In this document: piece by piece, positions 48,097 through 58,500 of the stretch | Layout: every line of letters starts with the position of its first letter | Numbering within the stretch: position 1 is the stretch's first letter | NCBI RefSeq assembly: GCF_000423405.1 | Contig: NZ_AUHX01000011.1 | Coordinates: 54,955 to 118,954, forward strand | Length of the DNA stretch: 64,000 nucleotides | Reading direction: 5' to 3' | Source: Mesonia mobilis DSM 19841 | Lineage (GTDB): Bacteria; Bacteroidota; Bacteroidia; Flavobacteriales; Flavobacteriaceae | Notes under the pieces: model-generated | The model's database searches: none | What the model saw: the letters and a program-made list of their open reading frames with translations, nothing else | What the model was told of the DNA's origin: nothing | Translations under genes and position numbers: made by a program

Positions 48097-51096
48097 ATGC
48101 AGAATAAGGGAATAATTAAGCTATTCGCAATTTTATTCGGATTGGTAAGTATTTATCAATTATCGTTTACGTTTATCGCAAATAAGGTAGAAGATGAAGC
48201 ACAAGCCTATGCGAACCAAAAAATTAGTGAGGATAGAGAAGATTATGCTACGTTAAGAGATCTTGAAGAGCGTAGATATTTAGACTCTATCGGAAGCGAA
48301 GAAGTTTTTGCAGGAATTACTTACAATTCCGCAAAAGCTAAAGAGCTTAATAAAGGTTTAGATTTAAAAGGAGGTATTAACGTAATTCTTCAGATTTCAG
48401 TAAAAGATATCTTAAGAGAGCTTGCAAATGGTTCTCAAGATCCTGCTTTTACTCAAGCTTTAGAAAGAGCAGATGTATTACAAAGAAACGGTTCTGGAGA
48501 TTATTTAGAATTGTTTTTTCAAGCTTTTGAAGAAAATGAAGACGCTAAATTAGCTTCTCCAGATATTTTTGCTAACCAAGCTTTAAGTGAAGAGATTAAT
48601 TTTGATACACCAAACGCGCAAGTAAAAAGTGTAATTACTAGAAAAGTAGACGAGAGTATTACTTCTGCTTTTGAAGTACTTCGTAAGCGTATCGATAAAT
48701 TTGGAGTTACTCAGCCAAACATTCAGCGTTTAGGAAACTCAGGAAGAATCTTAGTAGAGCTTCCTGGAGCAAAAGATGTAGAGCGTGTTAAAGGTCTTTT
48801 ACAAAGTACAGCTCAATTAGAATTTTGGGATGTGTATAAAGGGCAAGAGTTATTTCCTTTCTTAGGTCAAGCTAACGAGAAATTAAAAACCTTAGTAGGT
48901 GAAGAAAAAGCAGAAGCTCAAACCGATTCTACAGAAGTTTCTGATGACGATAGTATCGATGATCTTTTAGAAAATGCTGAAGAAGAAGAAACCGCAGAAC
49001 AAGGGGAAAATCCTATTTTCGATCTAATCCAAGCAACAGGACAGCAAGGAGGTCCGGTAATTGCTAGTTTTCAAATTAAAGATACTGCAACTGTAGGTAA
49101 ATATTTAAGAATGCCTCAAGTTAAGGCGTTGCTTCCTGCAGAGCAACGTTACGCTAAATTTGTTTGGGGTAAACCAATGAGAGATAGCGAACTGGTAGAT
49201 CTTTATGCTTTAAAAGGAAATAAAGCTGGTGAGCCAGATTTAAGCGGAAGTGTAATTACAGACGCAACACAAACTTACGATCAATTAGGTAGAATCGTAG
49301 TTTCAATGAATATGAACGGTAAGGGAGCTAAGAAGTGGGAAGAAATGACTACCAAAGCTTACCAGCAAGGTTCTCAAATTGCAATCGTTCTTGATGATGT
49401 AGTGTATTCTGCACCTGGATTAAGCAGCGGACCTATTTCTGGAGGAAGAAGCCAAATCTCAGGAGATTTTACGGTTGCTGAAGGTAAAGATTTAGCAAAC
49501 GTATTAAGAGCCGGTAAATTGCCAGCATCTGCAGATATCGTACAAAGTGAAATCGTTGGACCATCATTAGGTCAAGAAGCGATCGATAGTGGTATTAATT
49601 CATTCTTAATCGCTTTACTATTTGTATTAGCATGGATGATCTTTTATTACGGTAAAGCCGGTCTTTTTGCAGACGTTGCTTTAGCGGTAAACATTTTATT
49701 CATCTTTGGTATTTTAGCTGGTTTAGGAGCGGTATTAACTTTACCTGGTATTGCCGGTATTGTATTAACCATTGGTATGTCGGTCGATGCGAACGTACTT
49801 ATTTTCGAGCGTATTAAAGAAGAATTAGGTAAAGGGAAAGCGCAGTTCGAAGCTATTAAAGATGGTTTTGGTAACGCACTTTCTTCAATTTTAGATGCAA
49901 ACATCACTACTGGTTTAACCGGGGTAATTTTATTAATTTTTGGTACAGGACCAATTAAAGGTTTTGCTACTACTTTATTAATAGGTATTGGTACTTCATT
50001 ATTTACAGCAATTTTTATTACTCGTGTATTTATCGATGGTTATGGTAAAAATGGTAAGTCTTTAGCTTTCTCTACAGGAGCTACTAAAAACTTATTTAAG
50101 AATGTAAGTATCAAGTTTATTGCGAAGCGTAAAGTAGCTTATGTAATTTCAGGAATTGCAATTGTAGCAAGTTTAGGTTCGTTATTAAGTGTTGGGTTAA
50201 ATCAAGGTGTAGATTTTGTTGGAGGTAGAACGTATACGGTAAGATTTGACCAAGCTGTGAATCCAACTGAAATTGAAAATGACTTAGTAGCAGAATTTGG
50301 TAGTGCAGAAGCAAAAACTTTTGGAGCAGACAACCAATTAAAAATTACTACAAAGTATAAAGTTGAAGAAGAAGGAACTGAAGTTGATAACGAGATTTCA
50401 GAAAAACTTTACGGAGTATTACAAGACTATTTACCGGCAGGAACTTCTTATGATGATTTCGCAGTAGCTAATGAAGATAGCGAAGTAGGAGTAATGTCTT
50501 CTATGAAGGTAGGTCCTACCATTGCAGACGATATTAAAGAAGCTTCATATTGGGCAGTAATCGGTTCGTTGATCGTAGTGTTCCTTTATATCTTATTTAG
50601 ATTTAGAAAATGGCAATTTAGTTTAGGGGCCGTTGCTGCAGTATTCCACGATGTATTGATCATCTTAGGAGTATTCTCTGCAACATATAGCTTTATGCCT
50701 TTCAATATGGAAATCAATCAAGCGTTTATCGCTGCGATCTTAACCGTTGTAGGTTACTCGCTGAATGATACCGTGGTTGTATTCGATAGAATTAGAGAGT
50801 ACTTTAATGAATACACAGATTGGCCATTTAACAAGACAATTAATTCTGCATTAAATAGTACAATTAGTCGTACGGTAAACACCTCGTTAACCACGTTAAT
50901 CGTATTATTAGCGATCTTCATCTTTGGTGGTGAAAGTATTCGAGGCTTTATGTTTGCTTTAATTATTGGTGTGATTGTAGGTACATATTCATCGTTATTT
51001 ATTGCAACACCAATTATGTACGATACTGCTAAAAAGAAAAGTGAAGATCTTTTAAAGCGTAAGGAAGAAGAAAAAGAAGAAGAGGAGTTAGTGTAA
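48097..51096 (+). CDS. secDF: Fused protein translocase subunits SecD-SecF
   Basis: SecDF drives late steps of protein export using the proton gradient. The 999-residue protein joins SecD (about residues 1-640) and SecF (about 670-985), with twelve predicted membrane segments. The D domain shows GLDLKGGINVILQIS and GMSVDANVLIFERIKEEL; the F domain shows GVDFVGGRTYTVRF and GYSLNDTVVVFDRIREYFNE. An acidic low-complexity stretch (TEVSDDDSIDDLLENAEEEE) is inserted in the first periplasmic domain. The fusion is usual in Bacteroidota. The C-terminus is charged (KRKEEEKEEEELV). Confidence 0.97.
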   Translation: MQNKGIIKLFAILFGLVSIYQLSFTFIANKVEDEAQAYANQKISEDREDYATLRDLEERRYLDSIGSEEVFAGITYNSAKAKELNKGLDLKGGINVILQISVKDILRELANGSQDPAFTQALERADVLQRNGSGDYLELFFQAFEENEDAKLASPDIFANQALSEEINFDTPNAQVKSVITRKVDESITSAFEVLRKRIDKFGVTQPNIQRLGNSGRILVELPGAKDVERVKGLLQSTAQLEFWDVYKGQELFPFLGQANEKLKTLVGEEKAEAQTDSTEVSDDDSIDDLLENAEEEETAEQGENPIFDLIQATGQQGGPVIASFQIKDTATVGKYLRMPQVKALLPAEQRYAKFVWGKPMRDSELVDLYALKGNKAGEPDLSGSVITDATQTYDQLGRIVVSMNMNGKGAKKWEEMTTKAYQQGSQIAIVLDDVVYSAPGLSSGPISGGRSQISGDFTVAEGKDLANVLRAGKLPASADIVQSEIVGPSLGQEAIDSGINSFLIALLFVLAWMIFYYGKAGLFADVALAVNILFIFGILAGLGAVLTLPGIAGIVLTIGMSVDANVLIFERIKEELGKGKAQFEAIKDGFGNALSSILDANITTGLTGVILLIFGTGPIKGFATTLLIGIGTSLFTAIFITRVFIDGYGKNGKSLAFSTGATKNLFKNVSIKFIAKRKVAYVISGIAIVASLGSLLSVGLNQGVDFVGGRTYTVRFDQAVNPTEIENDLVAEFGSAEAKTFGADNQLKITTKYKVEEEGTEVDNEISEKLYGVLQDYLPAGTSYDDFAVANEDSEVGVMSSMKVGPTIADDIKEASYWAVIGSLIVVFLYILFRFRKWQFSLGAVAAVFHDVLIILGVFSATYSFMPFNMEINQAFIAAILTVVGYSLNDTVVVFDRIREYFNEYTDWPFNKTINSALNSTISRTVNTSLTTLIVLLAIFIFGGESIRGFMFALIIGVIVGTYSSLFIATPIMYDTAKKKSEDLLKRKEEEKEEEELV

Positions 51097-51119
51097 TTCT
51101 AAATCTCTTTTAGAAATAT

Positions 51120-51148
51120 AAAAGCCATCTGTTTCAGGTGGCTTTTTT
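51120..51148 (+). terminator. Rho-independent terminator after secDF
   Basis: AAAGCCATCTG pairs with CAGGTGGCTTT around TTT (one G-T pair), followed by T residues. Confidence 0.82.
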
Positions 51149-51398
51149 ATGGAATGAAATTAAGCCTAACTAATTTGGTTGAAATTTTTTTAAGAGTCCA
51201 GTTTGTTTCAGTTTTGCTGTTATTGACTTGTAGTTTTCGTACATCATTTAAAACGTAGCTATAATAGAATATTTTGAATCTATTCAGTGCGCTTAAATGA
51301 AGAGAAGTGAGGCTTTTATGTGATAGATGGATTAAAACAAAATCATCCTGTGGAAGTAATGGGAGAATGATTACTGCTGTTGAATAATTTAAAGGAAA
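51149..51398. other. Intergenic stretch without recognised content
   Basis: AT-rich, about 250 bases between the secDF terminator and the end of the convergent DUF192 gene. No open frame of note, hairpin, tRNA or repeat was recognised. It could hold the 3' region of the DUF192 transcript or a decayed gene. Confidence 0.5.
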
Positions 51399-51896
51399 TT
51401 ACTCTTCTAAATGCATAATTAATGAATCATTAAGCTGAAGTCCCCATTCAGAAACTTTGCCGCCGTTTACTTCTAAAACAAATTGCGAGGGAATGTTATT
51501 CGGAAGGGTTTCTTTACTTAGCGGAGTAGCATTTTCGTTGAACTCTACAATTTTATTTTCTCCATTTACATAGATCAAATCCAACGGAATAAACGTGTTT
51601 TTCATATAGAAGTATCGCGGCCGTTCTGTGAAATAAACAAAGATCATCCCTCTGTTTTCTTTCATCGTTCTGCGAAACATTAATCCGGTGGCTTGTTCTT
51701 GAGCTGTTTTGGCAACTTCAACCTCAAGATGTTTTAAGGTGTCTTTTTCAGTATTTACAATATAAATCTGACCTTCTTTGGTAAAAGAATGTTTGTCGAA
51801 TTCAGTTTCTGGAGGTTTGTTTTCTTCATTGCAAGCGCAAAAAAGTAAAATCCCACTCAAGAGAATTCCGGTGAATTGTAAACGCTTATTTTTCAA
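51399..51896 (-). CDS. DUF192 family lipoprotein
   Basis: 165 residues. The N-terminus KRLQFTGILLSGILLFCAC is a lipoprotein signal with two Cys near the lipobox. The DUF192 domain shows GLMFRRTMKENRGMIFVYFT and NTFIPLDLIYVNGENKIVEF. The function of the family is unknown. Its first codons overlap the end of lgt by 11 bases. Lgt is the enzyme that lipidates proteins such as this one; whether the pairing is functional or chance is not known. Confidence 0.87.
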   Translation of the reverse strand: MKNKRLQFTGILLSGILLFCACNEENKPPETEFDKHSFTKEGQIYIVNTEKDTLKHLEVEVAKTAQEQATGLMFRRTMKENRGMIFVYFTERPRYFYMKNTFIPLDLIYVNGENKIVEFNENATPLSKETLPNNIPSQFVLEVNGGKVSEWGLQLNDSLIMHLEE

Positions 51897-52713
51897 TAGG
51901 AGTAGTTTTTTTCGGTCTTAAAATAAAATACAAACCAAGTAAAATAAACGGGATACTTAATAACTGCCCGGTGTTTAAAGCCCAAGCATCGCGACCAACA
52001 ACTTGCGCCTCTTTTACAACCTCAATTAATAATCTAACTGTCCACAACATCACTAAAAATAAGCCGAAAATAAAGCCTGTCTTTTCCTTTTTGTCGGTTT
52101 TCCAATACGTAAACCAAAGAATGATAAAAACGATAATATAACAGCCTGCTTCATATAATTGCGCCGGATGTCGCGGAAAGGTTTCTCCTAATTGTTTAAA
52201 GATAACTCCGTAATCGCTATTAGTAGGTTTACCTATAATTTCAGAATTAATAAAATTTCCTATTCTAATAAAAACACCACCAATCGCAACAGGAATCACG
52301 ATTCGATCTAGGATAAAAAGAATGTTTTTCTTTAAATGTTTTTTGCTGTAAAAATACATTGCGGTGATAATCCCAATTGCCGCTCCGTGACTTGCTAAAC
52401 CTTGAAAACCGGTAAATTCAAATCCATTTTTAAAGCTGAAAGGCAAAAACACCGAAAGCGGATCTTCCCATAAAAGTTCTGTTTGGTAGAAAAAAACGTG
52501 TCCTAATCTTGCGCCGATCAAAGTCCCTAAAACCGCATAAATAAATAAAGGGTCAAGTTTCTCTTCACTTATATTTTCATTTTTGAAGAATTTTTTCATA
52601 ATGTACCAGCCTAATACAAAGGCAACTAAATACATCATGCTGTAATAGCGAATCATGAAAAAACCTAAATCTATTCCTTTTGAAGGATCCCAAACAATAG
52701 CTGAAAATAGCAT
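51886..52713 (-). CDS. lgt: Prolipoprotein diacylglyceryl transferase
   Basis: Lgt attaches diacylglycerol to the lipobox Cys of prolipoproteins at the inner membrane. The 275-residue protein has about seven membrane segments. It carries the signature RIGNFINSEIIGKPTNSD, the His region GLASHGAAIGI and RHPAQLYEA. All are intact. The window contains several lipoproteins that need it. It overlaps the DUF192 gene downstream. Confidence 0.95.
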   Translation of the reverse strand: MLFSAIVWDPSKGIDLGFFMIRYYSMMYLVAFVLGWYIMKKFFKNENISEEKLDPLFIYAVLGTLIGARLGHVFFYQTELLWEDPLSVFLPFSFKNGFEFTGFQGLASHGAAIGIITAMYFYSKKHLKKNILFILDRIVIPVAIGGVFIRIGNFINSEIIGKPTNSDYGVIFKQLGETFPRHPAQLYEAGCYIIVFIILWFTYWKTDKKEKTGFIFGLFLVMLWTVRLLIEVVKEAQVVGRDAWALNTGQLLSIPFILLGLYFILRPKKTTPIEK

Positions 52714-52786
52714 AGTAGAATTTTAATATTTCGAAATGTAAATATAGGGATTTGAAGTTTTTTAAGGCATCACATCTATAAAACTT

Positions 52787-53023
52787 CTAATCTTCTTTTG
52801 GTGGTACGGGGTCGTAACCGGAATCTCCCCAAGGGTGACATCTGCGAATTCTGTTGAAAGCTAGTTTACTGCCTTTCCAAAGTCCGTGGATTTTTAAAGC
52901 TTCAGCCGTGTAATGTGAACACGTAGGTTGAAATCTGCAAGTGGCGGGAGTAAGCGGAGAAATAAAATATTGATAGCCCTTAATAAGCAATAAAAAAGGA
53001 GCTATCAATATCTTTTTCAACAT
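52787..53023 (-). CDS. yidD: Membrane protein insertion efficiency factor YidD
   Basis: 78 residues with the family pattern [20 protein letters not shown] and [16 protein letters not shown], then [14 protein letters not shown]. It is a small membrane-associated protein that helps insertion of membrane proteins with YidC. Length is standard. It lies four bases after the cysS stop codon, so they are probably co-transcribed. Confidence 0.92.
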   Translation of the reverse strand: MLKKILIAPFLLLIKGYQYFISPLTPATCRFQPTCSHYTAEALKIHGLWKGSKLAFNRIRRCHPWGDSGYDPVPPKED

Positions 53024-53027
53024 AAAT

Positions 53028-54512
53028 TTATAAGCTGAAGGTTGTCCCTTCTTTACTATCTTTTAATTGAATGCCATTGGCAGCGAGTTCGTCTCTAATC
53101 TTATCGCCCGTAGCGAAATCTCGATTAGCTCTAGCTTTAGCTCTTAATTGAATTAATAATTCGACCACATTGGCTAAACGCTCGCTGTCTTGATTATTTT
53201 CTAGAGCTGTAGCAGCTTCTAAACCTAACACATCAAATATAAATGCGTGTAAAGTTTCTTCTAGTTCTTTAGCATCTGCTGAAGTAATACTTGCTTTACC
53301 GGCTTCAACCGCATTGATCATTTTTACCGCTTCAAAAAGGTTGGCGATTAAAACAGGACTATTAAAATCGTCGTTCATCGCATCGTAACATTTTTGCTTC
53401 CATTCAGCAATATTTACAGAAGAAGAACTTTCTGTATTCAGCTTCGGAATTAACGCTACGGCATCCATCAATTTATGGAAACCTTTCTCGGCAGCTGTTA
53501 AGGCTTCATCAGAAAAATCTAAAATGCTACGGTAATTTGCCTGAAGCATAAAGAAACGAGCGATACTTGGCGAATAAGCTTTGGAAAGCACATCGTTATT
53601 TCCTGAGAAAAGATCGTTTGGTAAAATGTTATTTCCGGTACTTTTTGCCATTTTCTTACCGTTTAACGTAAGCATATTGGCATGCATCCAGTAATTTACC
53701 GGATTTTTACCGTTGGCAGCTTGACCTTGAGCAATCTCACATTCGTGGTGAGGGAATTTTAAATCCATTCCGCCGCCATGAATATCAAATTCGTTGCCTA
53801 AGTATTTTGAGCTCATTACGGTACATTCTAGATGCCAACCCGGGAAACCGTCGCTCCAAGGTGAAGGCCAGCGCATAATGTGTTGCGGTTCGGCTTTTTT
53901 CCAAAGGGCAAAATCTTGCGGATTCCTCTTATCATCTTGTGCGGTAAGTTCTCGCGTATTCGCGATCATATCTTCTAACTTTCTTCCGCTTAAAATTCCG
54001 TAGTGATTACACTCATTATATTTTAAAACATCAAAATAAACCGAACCATTGGCTTCGTAACCAAAGCCATTATCGATAATTTCTTTAATGATTTCAATTT
54101 GTTCAACAATATGTCCGGTAGCTGTTGGCTCAATACTCGGTGGTAAGTTGTTGAATTTATTAAGGATGTTATGAAAATCTACCGTATATTTTTGAACCAC
54201 TTCCATCGGTTCAATTTCTTCTAAACGTGCTTTTTTTGCGATACGATCTTCTCCGGTTTCAGCATCATTTTCTAAATGGCCGGCATCGGTAATATTTCGA
54301 ACGTAACGAACTTTATAGCCTAAATGCTTTAAATAACGAAAAACAAGATCAAAAGAAATAAAAGTACGACAATTACCTAAGTGAACATTGCTGTAAACCG
54401 TGGGTCCACAAACGTACATACCAACGTAACCGTCGGTTAAAGATTTAAAGGTTTCTTTTTCTCCGCTAAGGGAATTATAGATTTTTAATTCTTGATTTTC
54501 GTATAAGGGCAT
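53028..54512 (-). CDS. cysS: Cysteinyl-tRNA synthetase
   Basis: A class I synthetase, 494 residues. The HIGH-like motif is HLGN in [20 protein letters not shown]. The zinc site includes Cys35 and the Cys/His in [14 protein letters not shown] and [10 protein letters not shown]. The KMSKS loop is KMAKSTGN. The DALR anticodon-binding domain and a C-terminal tail ([12 protein letters not shown]) are present. It is transcribed with yidD. Confidence 0.97.
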   Translation of the reverse strand: MPLYENQELKIYNSLSGEKETFKSLTDGYVGMYVCGPTVYSNVHLGNCRTFISFDLVFRYLKHLGYKVRYVRNITDAGHLENDAETGEDRIAKKARLEEIEPMEVVQKYTVDFHNILNKFNNLPPSIEPTATGHIVEQIEIIKEIIDNGFGYEANGSVYFDVLKYNECNHYGILSGRKLEDMIANTRELTAQDDKRNPQDFALWKKAEPQHIMRWPSPWSDGFPGWHLECTVMSSKYLGNEFDIHGGGMDLKFPHHECEIAQGQAANGKNPVNYWMHANMLTLNGKKMAKSTGNNILPNDLFSGNNDVLSKAYSPSIARFFMLQANYRSILDFSDEALTAAEKGFHKLMDAVALIPKLNTESSSSVNIAEWKQKCYDAMNDDFNSPVLIANLFEAVKMINAVEAGKASITSADAKELEETLHAFIFDVLGLEAATALENNQDSERLANVVELLIQLRAKARANRDFATGDKIRDELAANGIQLKDSKEGTTFSL

Positions 54513-54557
54513 TTTGAATTTTTTAAAATTCTAAGAATAAAGTTGAATGACTTCAGT

Positions 54558-55235
54558 TTAAAATTCGGTATCTAATTTTATGTAGTCTAAGAACTCGCGA
54601 CGTGTTGCTGCTTCTTTAAATTTACCACCAAATTCGCTGGTTACTGTGCTACTTTCTATGTCTCGAATACCGCGACTGTTCACACATAAATGCTTTGCGT
54701 CGATTACACAAGCTACATCTTCTGTACCTAAAACCTCTTGAAGTTCTTTTACAATCTGCATCGTCATTCGCTCTTGCACTTGTGGTCGCTTGGCGAAATA
54801 ATCTACGATTCGATTCATTTTAGAAAGACCAACTACCGTTCCGTTAGAAATATAAGCCACATGAGCGCGACCTACGATGGGTAGTAAGTGGTGTTCACAG
54901 GTAGAATACACCGTGATGTTTTTTTCTACCAGCATTTCTCCGTATTTGTATTTGTTGTCGAATACAGAAGCTTTTGGTTTTTTATCGGGATGAAGACCTC
55001 CAAACGTCTCGTTCACGAACATTTTAGCTACCCGAAGTGGTGTGCCTTTTAAACTATCGTCGGTAAGATCCATTCCTAAAGTTTCAAGAATGTGCTTTAC
55101 GTCTTCTTTAATAAGGTCTATTTTTTCAAGATCACTTAAATTAAAGGCATCTTTACGAATAGGATTGTCTGTGCTAGTGGCAACGTGGTTGTCACCAATT
55201 TCTTCAATATCGTCCAATATCTTGTCAATTTTCAT
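54558..55235 (-). CDS. folE: GTP cyclohydrolase I
   Basis: FolE converts GTP to 7,8-dihydroneopterin triphosphate, the first step of folate (and, in queuosine-makers, deazapurine) synthesis. About 225 residues. The zinc site is YSTCEHHLLPIVGRAHVAYI, with the later Cys in DVACVIDAKHLCVNSRG. The start was set at the ATG at 55235; an upstream TTG at 55247 adds four residues. It links with queE at 38616 in supplying pterins for queuosine. Confidence 0.95.
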   Translation of the reverse strand: MKIDKILDDIEEIGDNHVATSTDNPIRKDAFNLSDLEKIDLIKEDVKHILETLGMDLTDDSLKGTPLRVAKMFVNETFGGLHPDKKPKASVFDNKYKYGEMLVEKNITVYSTCEHHLLPIVGRAHVAYISNGTVVGLSKMNRIVDYFAKRPQVQERMTMQIVKELQEVLGTEDVACVIDAKHLCVNSRGIRDIESSTVTSEFGGKFKEAATRREFLDYIKLDTEF

Positions 55236-55529
55236 AACTCTTTTCAACTATCTGCTAAAAGTGCAAAGATATAGAAATTAGAATTGTATTGTAGCATAGA
55301 GACTAAAATCATAAAATGCTTCTATATTTTAACATTATTTTCACTTATTTTTTTTACTTTTCGAGTTTAAACCCAAGCCCTATACCCTAAACGTTCTTAA
55401 ATACATGAAAATTCTCTTAAATTTACAGGGGGATTTTTAGAGTTTAGTTGTTTAATAGGTGGAGTCTTGCGATTTTTAAGATTGCAAGCAAGGTTAACCC
55501 AATGATATTATTAACGACTAGAATTACTT
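55236..55529. other. Leader region between folE and the giant surface protein gene
   Basis: The region is AT-rich. It contains CAGGGGGATTTTT at 55426-55438, identical to a stretch at 28636-28648 before LRR gene 2. No terminator or tRNA was recognised. The first half probably holds the folE promoter on the minus strand. Confidence 0.5.
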
Positions 55530-58500
55530 ATGAAAAGAAGACTACCCTTAATTCTCGCCTTTCTATTTAGTATTACCTCAGTTTTATCACAAGATATTTT
55601 GATTCAAGACGAATCAATAGATCAATGTGCAGGAGTTTTTTATGATTCAGGAGGGGCTAGTGGCGATCATGCTACGGAAACAACTTATACCTTTACAATT
55701 TGTCCCGATACAGATGGACAATATGTAGGTTTAGAGTTTGATGATTTTGATTTAGGAGATGGAAGTACGATGACAATTTATAATGGAGATACTGTTGATG
55801 CTTCTCAAGAATTTGGTCAATTTACCGGAACAGATTCTCCAGATGAAATTAAAGCAACTACAGAAAGTGCTACTGGTTGTTTGACAATCGTTTTTGAAGC
55901 CGGTGATGAAGCTGCAGCAGGATGGTCGGCAGAAATTACTTGTAATGATCCAGATATTTGGGTGAATGATTATCAAACCACAGGAGTCTATAATCAATGT
56001 TCAGGTAATTTTTATGATTCTGGTGGTCCAAATGGTCTTTATACACAAGAACCAGATACACCGCAGGTATATACGGTATGTTCTTCAGATCCTGATTTAG
56101 TGATCGAAGTGCAGTTTACCTTATTTTCAGTGGCTGTAGCAAGTGATGACGTGTTGTTAATTTATGATGGAGATTCTACAAATGCTCCTTTAATAGGAGA
56201 ATATTCTTCTAACCCTGGTACAATTATGGCTTCAGGAAGTAACGCTTCTGGTTGTTTAACTTTTGAGTGGGTTCCAGATGGTATAACTTCTCCGGCTCCG
56301 GGATGGGTTGCAGAGATAACTTGTAGAGAACCTTGCCAATCTTTTGATTTTGTTGATTTGGAGCTAGACCCTTCTCAACCGGGAACAAATGGCGCAAATT
56401 ATGATGTAGCTGTAGGTGAAGATATTAATTTTGAAGCTTTTATTGATTTTGGGGAATCTGGTGAAAATGCCACCTATACTTGGAACTTTGATGATGGTAC
56501 AGTTATCGATGATGATGCAACCGTAAGTCATGCGTTTTCAAATACAGGTTTTTATGATGTGGTTTTAACCGTAGAAGATACCGAAGGTTGTGAGTACGAA
56601 TTAGAATTTCAAGTAAACGTAAGATTTTATGCGGTTGAAGTAGATACGAGTTATACAGTGCCAGAATTAGTAGAAGATGTATTGATTAATAACGATTGTG
56701 CGCAAATCTCTAATATTACGTGGCGTTCAGGAAATGCTATAGAAACAGATGCTGGTATTGGTTACTTTAACGGCAATAATTCTTCATTTCCAATGGAGGA
56801 AGGAGTGGTTTTATATTCAGGGAATGTTAATGAAGTGCCAGGACCGGAAACAGGTAGTCAAAATTCTGGAGGTTGGTCAGGTGATCCCGATTTAGATGAT
56901 TTGATTGATCAGATTGAAGGGCCTGGAAGTTCATCTTCTAATGATGCTACATTAATCGAATTCGATTTTTTAACATTTGCTGATCAGATAAGTTTTAATT
57001 TCTTGTTATCTTCTGATGAATATGGAGGTTTTCAGTGTAGCTATTCAGATCCTTTTGGTTTCTTTTTAACAGGAGAAGATAATGTTACTCAAAATATAGC
57101 TTTAGTTCCGGGAACTACAACTCCGGTAGCTGTAACAACAGTAAGAGATAATGCTCATAATGGTGGTTGTAATTCGGTAAATCCACAATTTTTTGATAAA
57201 TTTTTTGGCTCGACAGGCTTGCCTCCCGCTACAGCGCCTATAGATTCACAAGGTTTTACAAGAACTATGACTGCGCAGGCAGCAGTAACGCCAGGAGAAA
57301 CCTATCATATCAAATTAGTGGTAGGAGATCGAGGCGATAGTATGTTGAATTCTGCTGTATTTTTAGAAGCGGGAAGTTTTAATATAGGAGATATAGATTT
57401 AGGTGGTGATATTACGCAAACCACTCCAGAAGCTACTTGTTTAGGTGATTTTGTAACCTTAGATTTAGAGTTAACAATTATAGAAGGCGTTGAGATTCAA
57501 TGGTATCAAGATGGTACTGTTATTCCTGGTGAAACAGGTACGACTTTAGATGTAACCGAGCCCGGAAATTATATGGCAGAATTTACATTTGATCCAGATG
57601 GTACCGGCACAAGCGGTTGTTCTAGTTCAGACACGGTTTTAGTTGAATTTTTACCGACTCCAGTAGTAGATGGTCAAGCTCCAGATGATTTATTTGCATG
57701 TAGTACAGAAGGTGAATCCGAGATTTTCAATCTTTTAGACCAAAATGAACAAGTTTTAAATGGTCAAGATCCAGATGAATTTCAAATTACCTATTATGAA
57801 GTACAACAGATGGCTGAAGCAGGAATTAACCCTATTCAAGATCCTGAAAATTACGAAGTAGCTCCAGATCCAGATTGTACAACTTTATTCGTAAGAATTG
57901 AAGGTATAGTAGAAGGACAAGTAACAGATTGTTTTTCTGTGTATCAATTCCAAATTTGTGTAGGAGATATTAATGTAAGTGAAGATATTATCGATCTATT
58001 TGAAGGAGATCCAAATGCTGATGAAGTTGCAGTATTTGATTTAACAGAAAATACCACTTTAGCATTAGGAGAACTTTTAGAAGAAGACTATACAGTTACT
58101 TACTTCGAAACCCAAGAAGATGCAGTAGATAATACAAATGTGATTGATAATCCGGAGGAATATGAAAATGTAAATAATAATCCTCAAGAAATTTTTGTAA
58201 GAATTGAAAGTGTAGATAATGAGGAGTGTTTAGCTACTAATGGTAGTTTCTTTGTAGAAGCATTACCTTGTGTAGCTAATGCAGTTGAGAATTTAGCGCA
58301 ATGTGGTAATGGTGTAGATGAAGTTTCGTTTGATTTAACTCAAAATACAGCGATGGCTCTTGGTACTCAAGATGAAGATGATTATACCGTTAATTATTTT
58401 GAAACTGAACAAGATGCTATTGATAATGTAAATGAAATCACAAACCTTACTAATTATGAATTAGTTTCTGGAGAACAAGAAATTTTCTTAAGAGTTGATA

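Noticed and set aside
51149..51398. Possible small gene or RNA in the gap after secDF
   Set aside because: No open frame, hairpin or promoter element strong enough to support a call was found.
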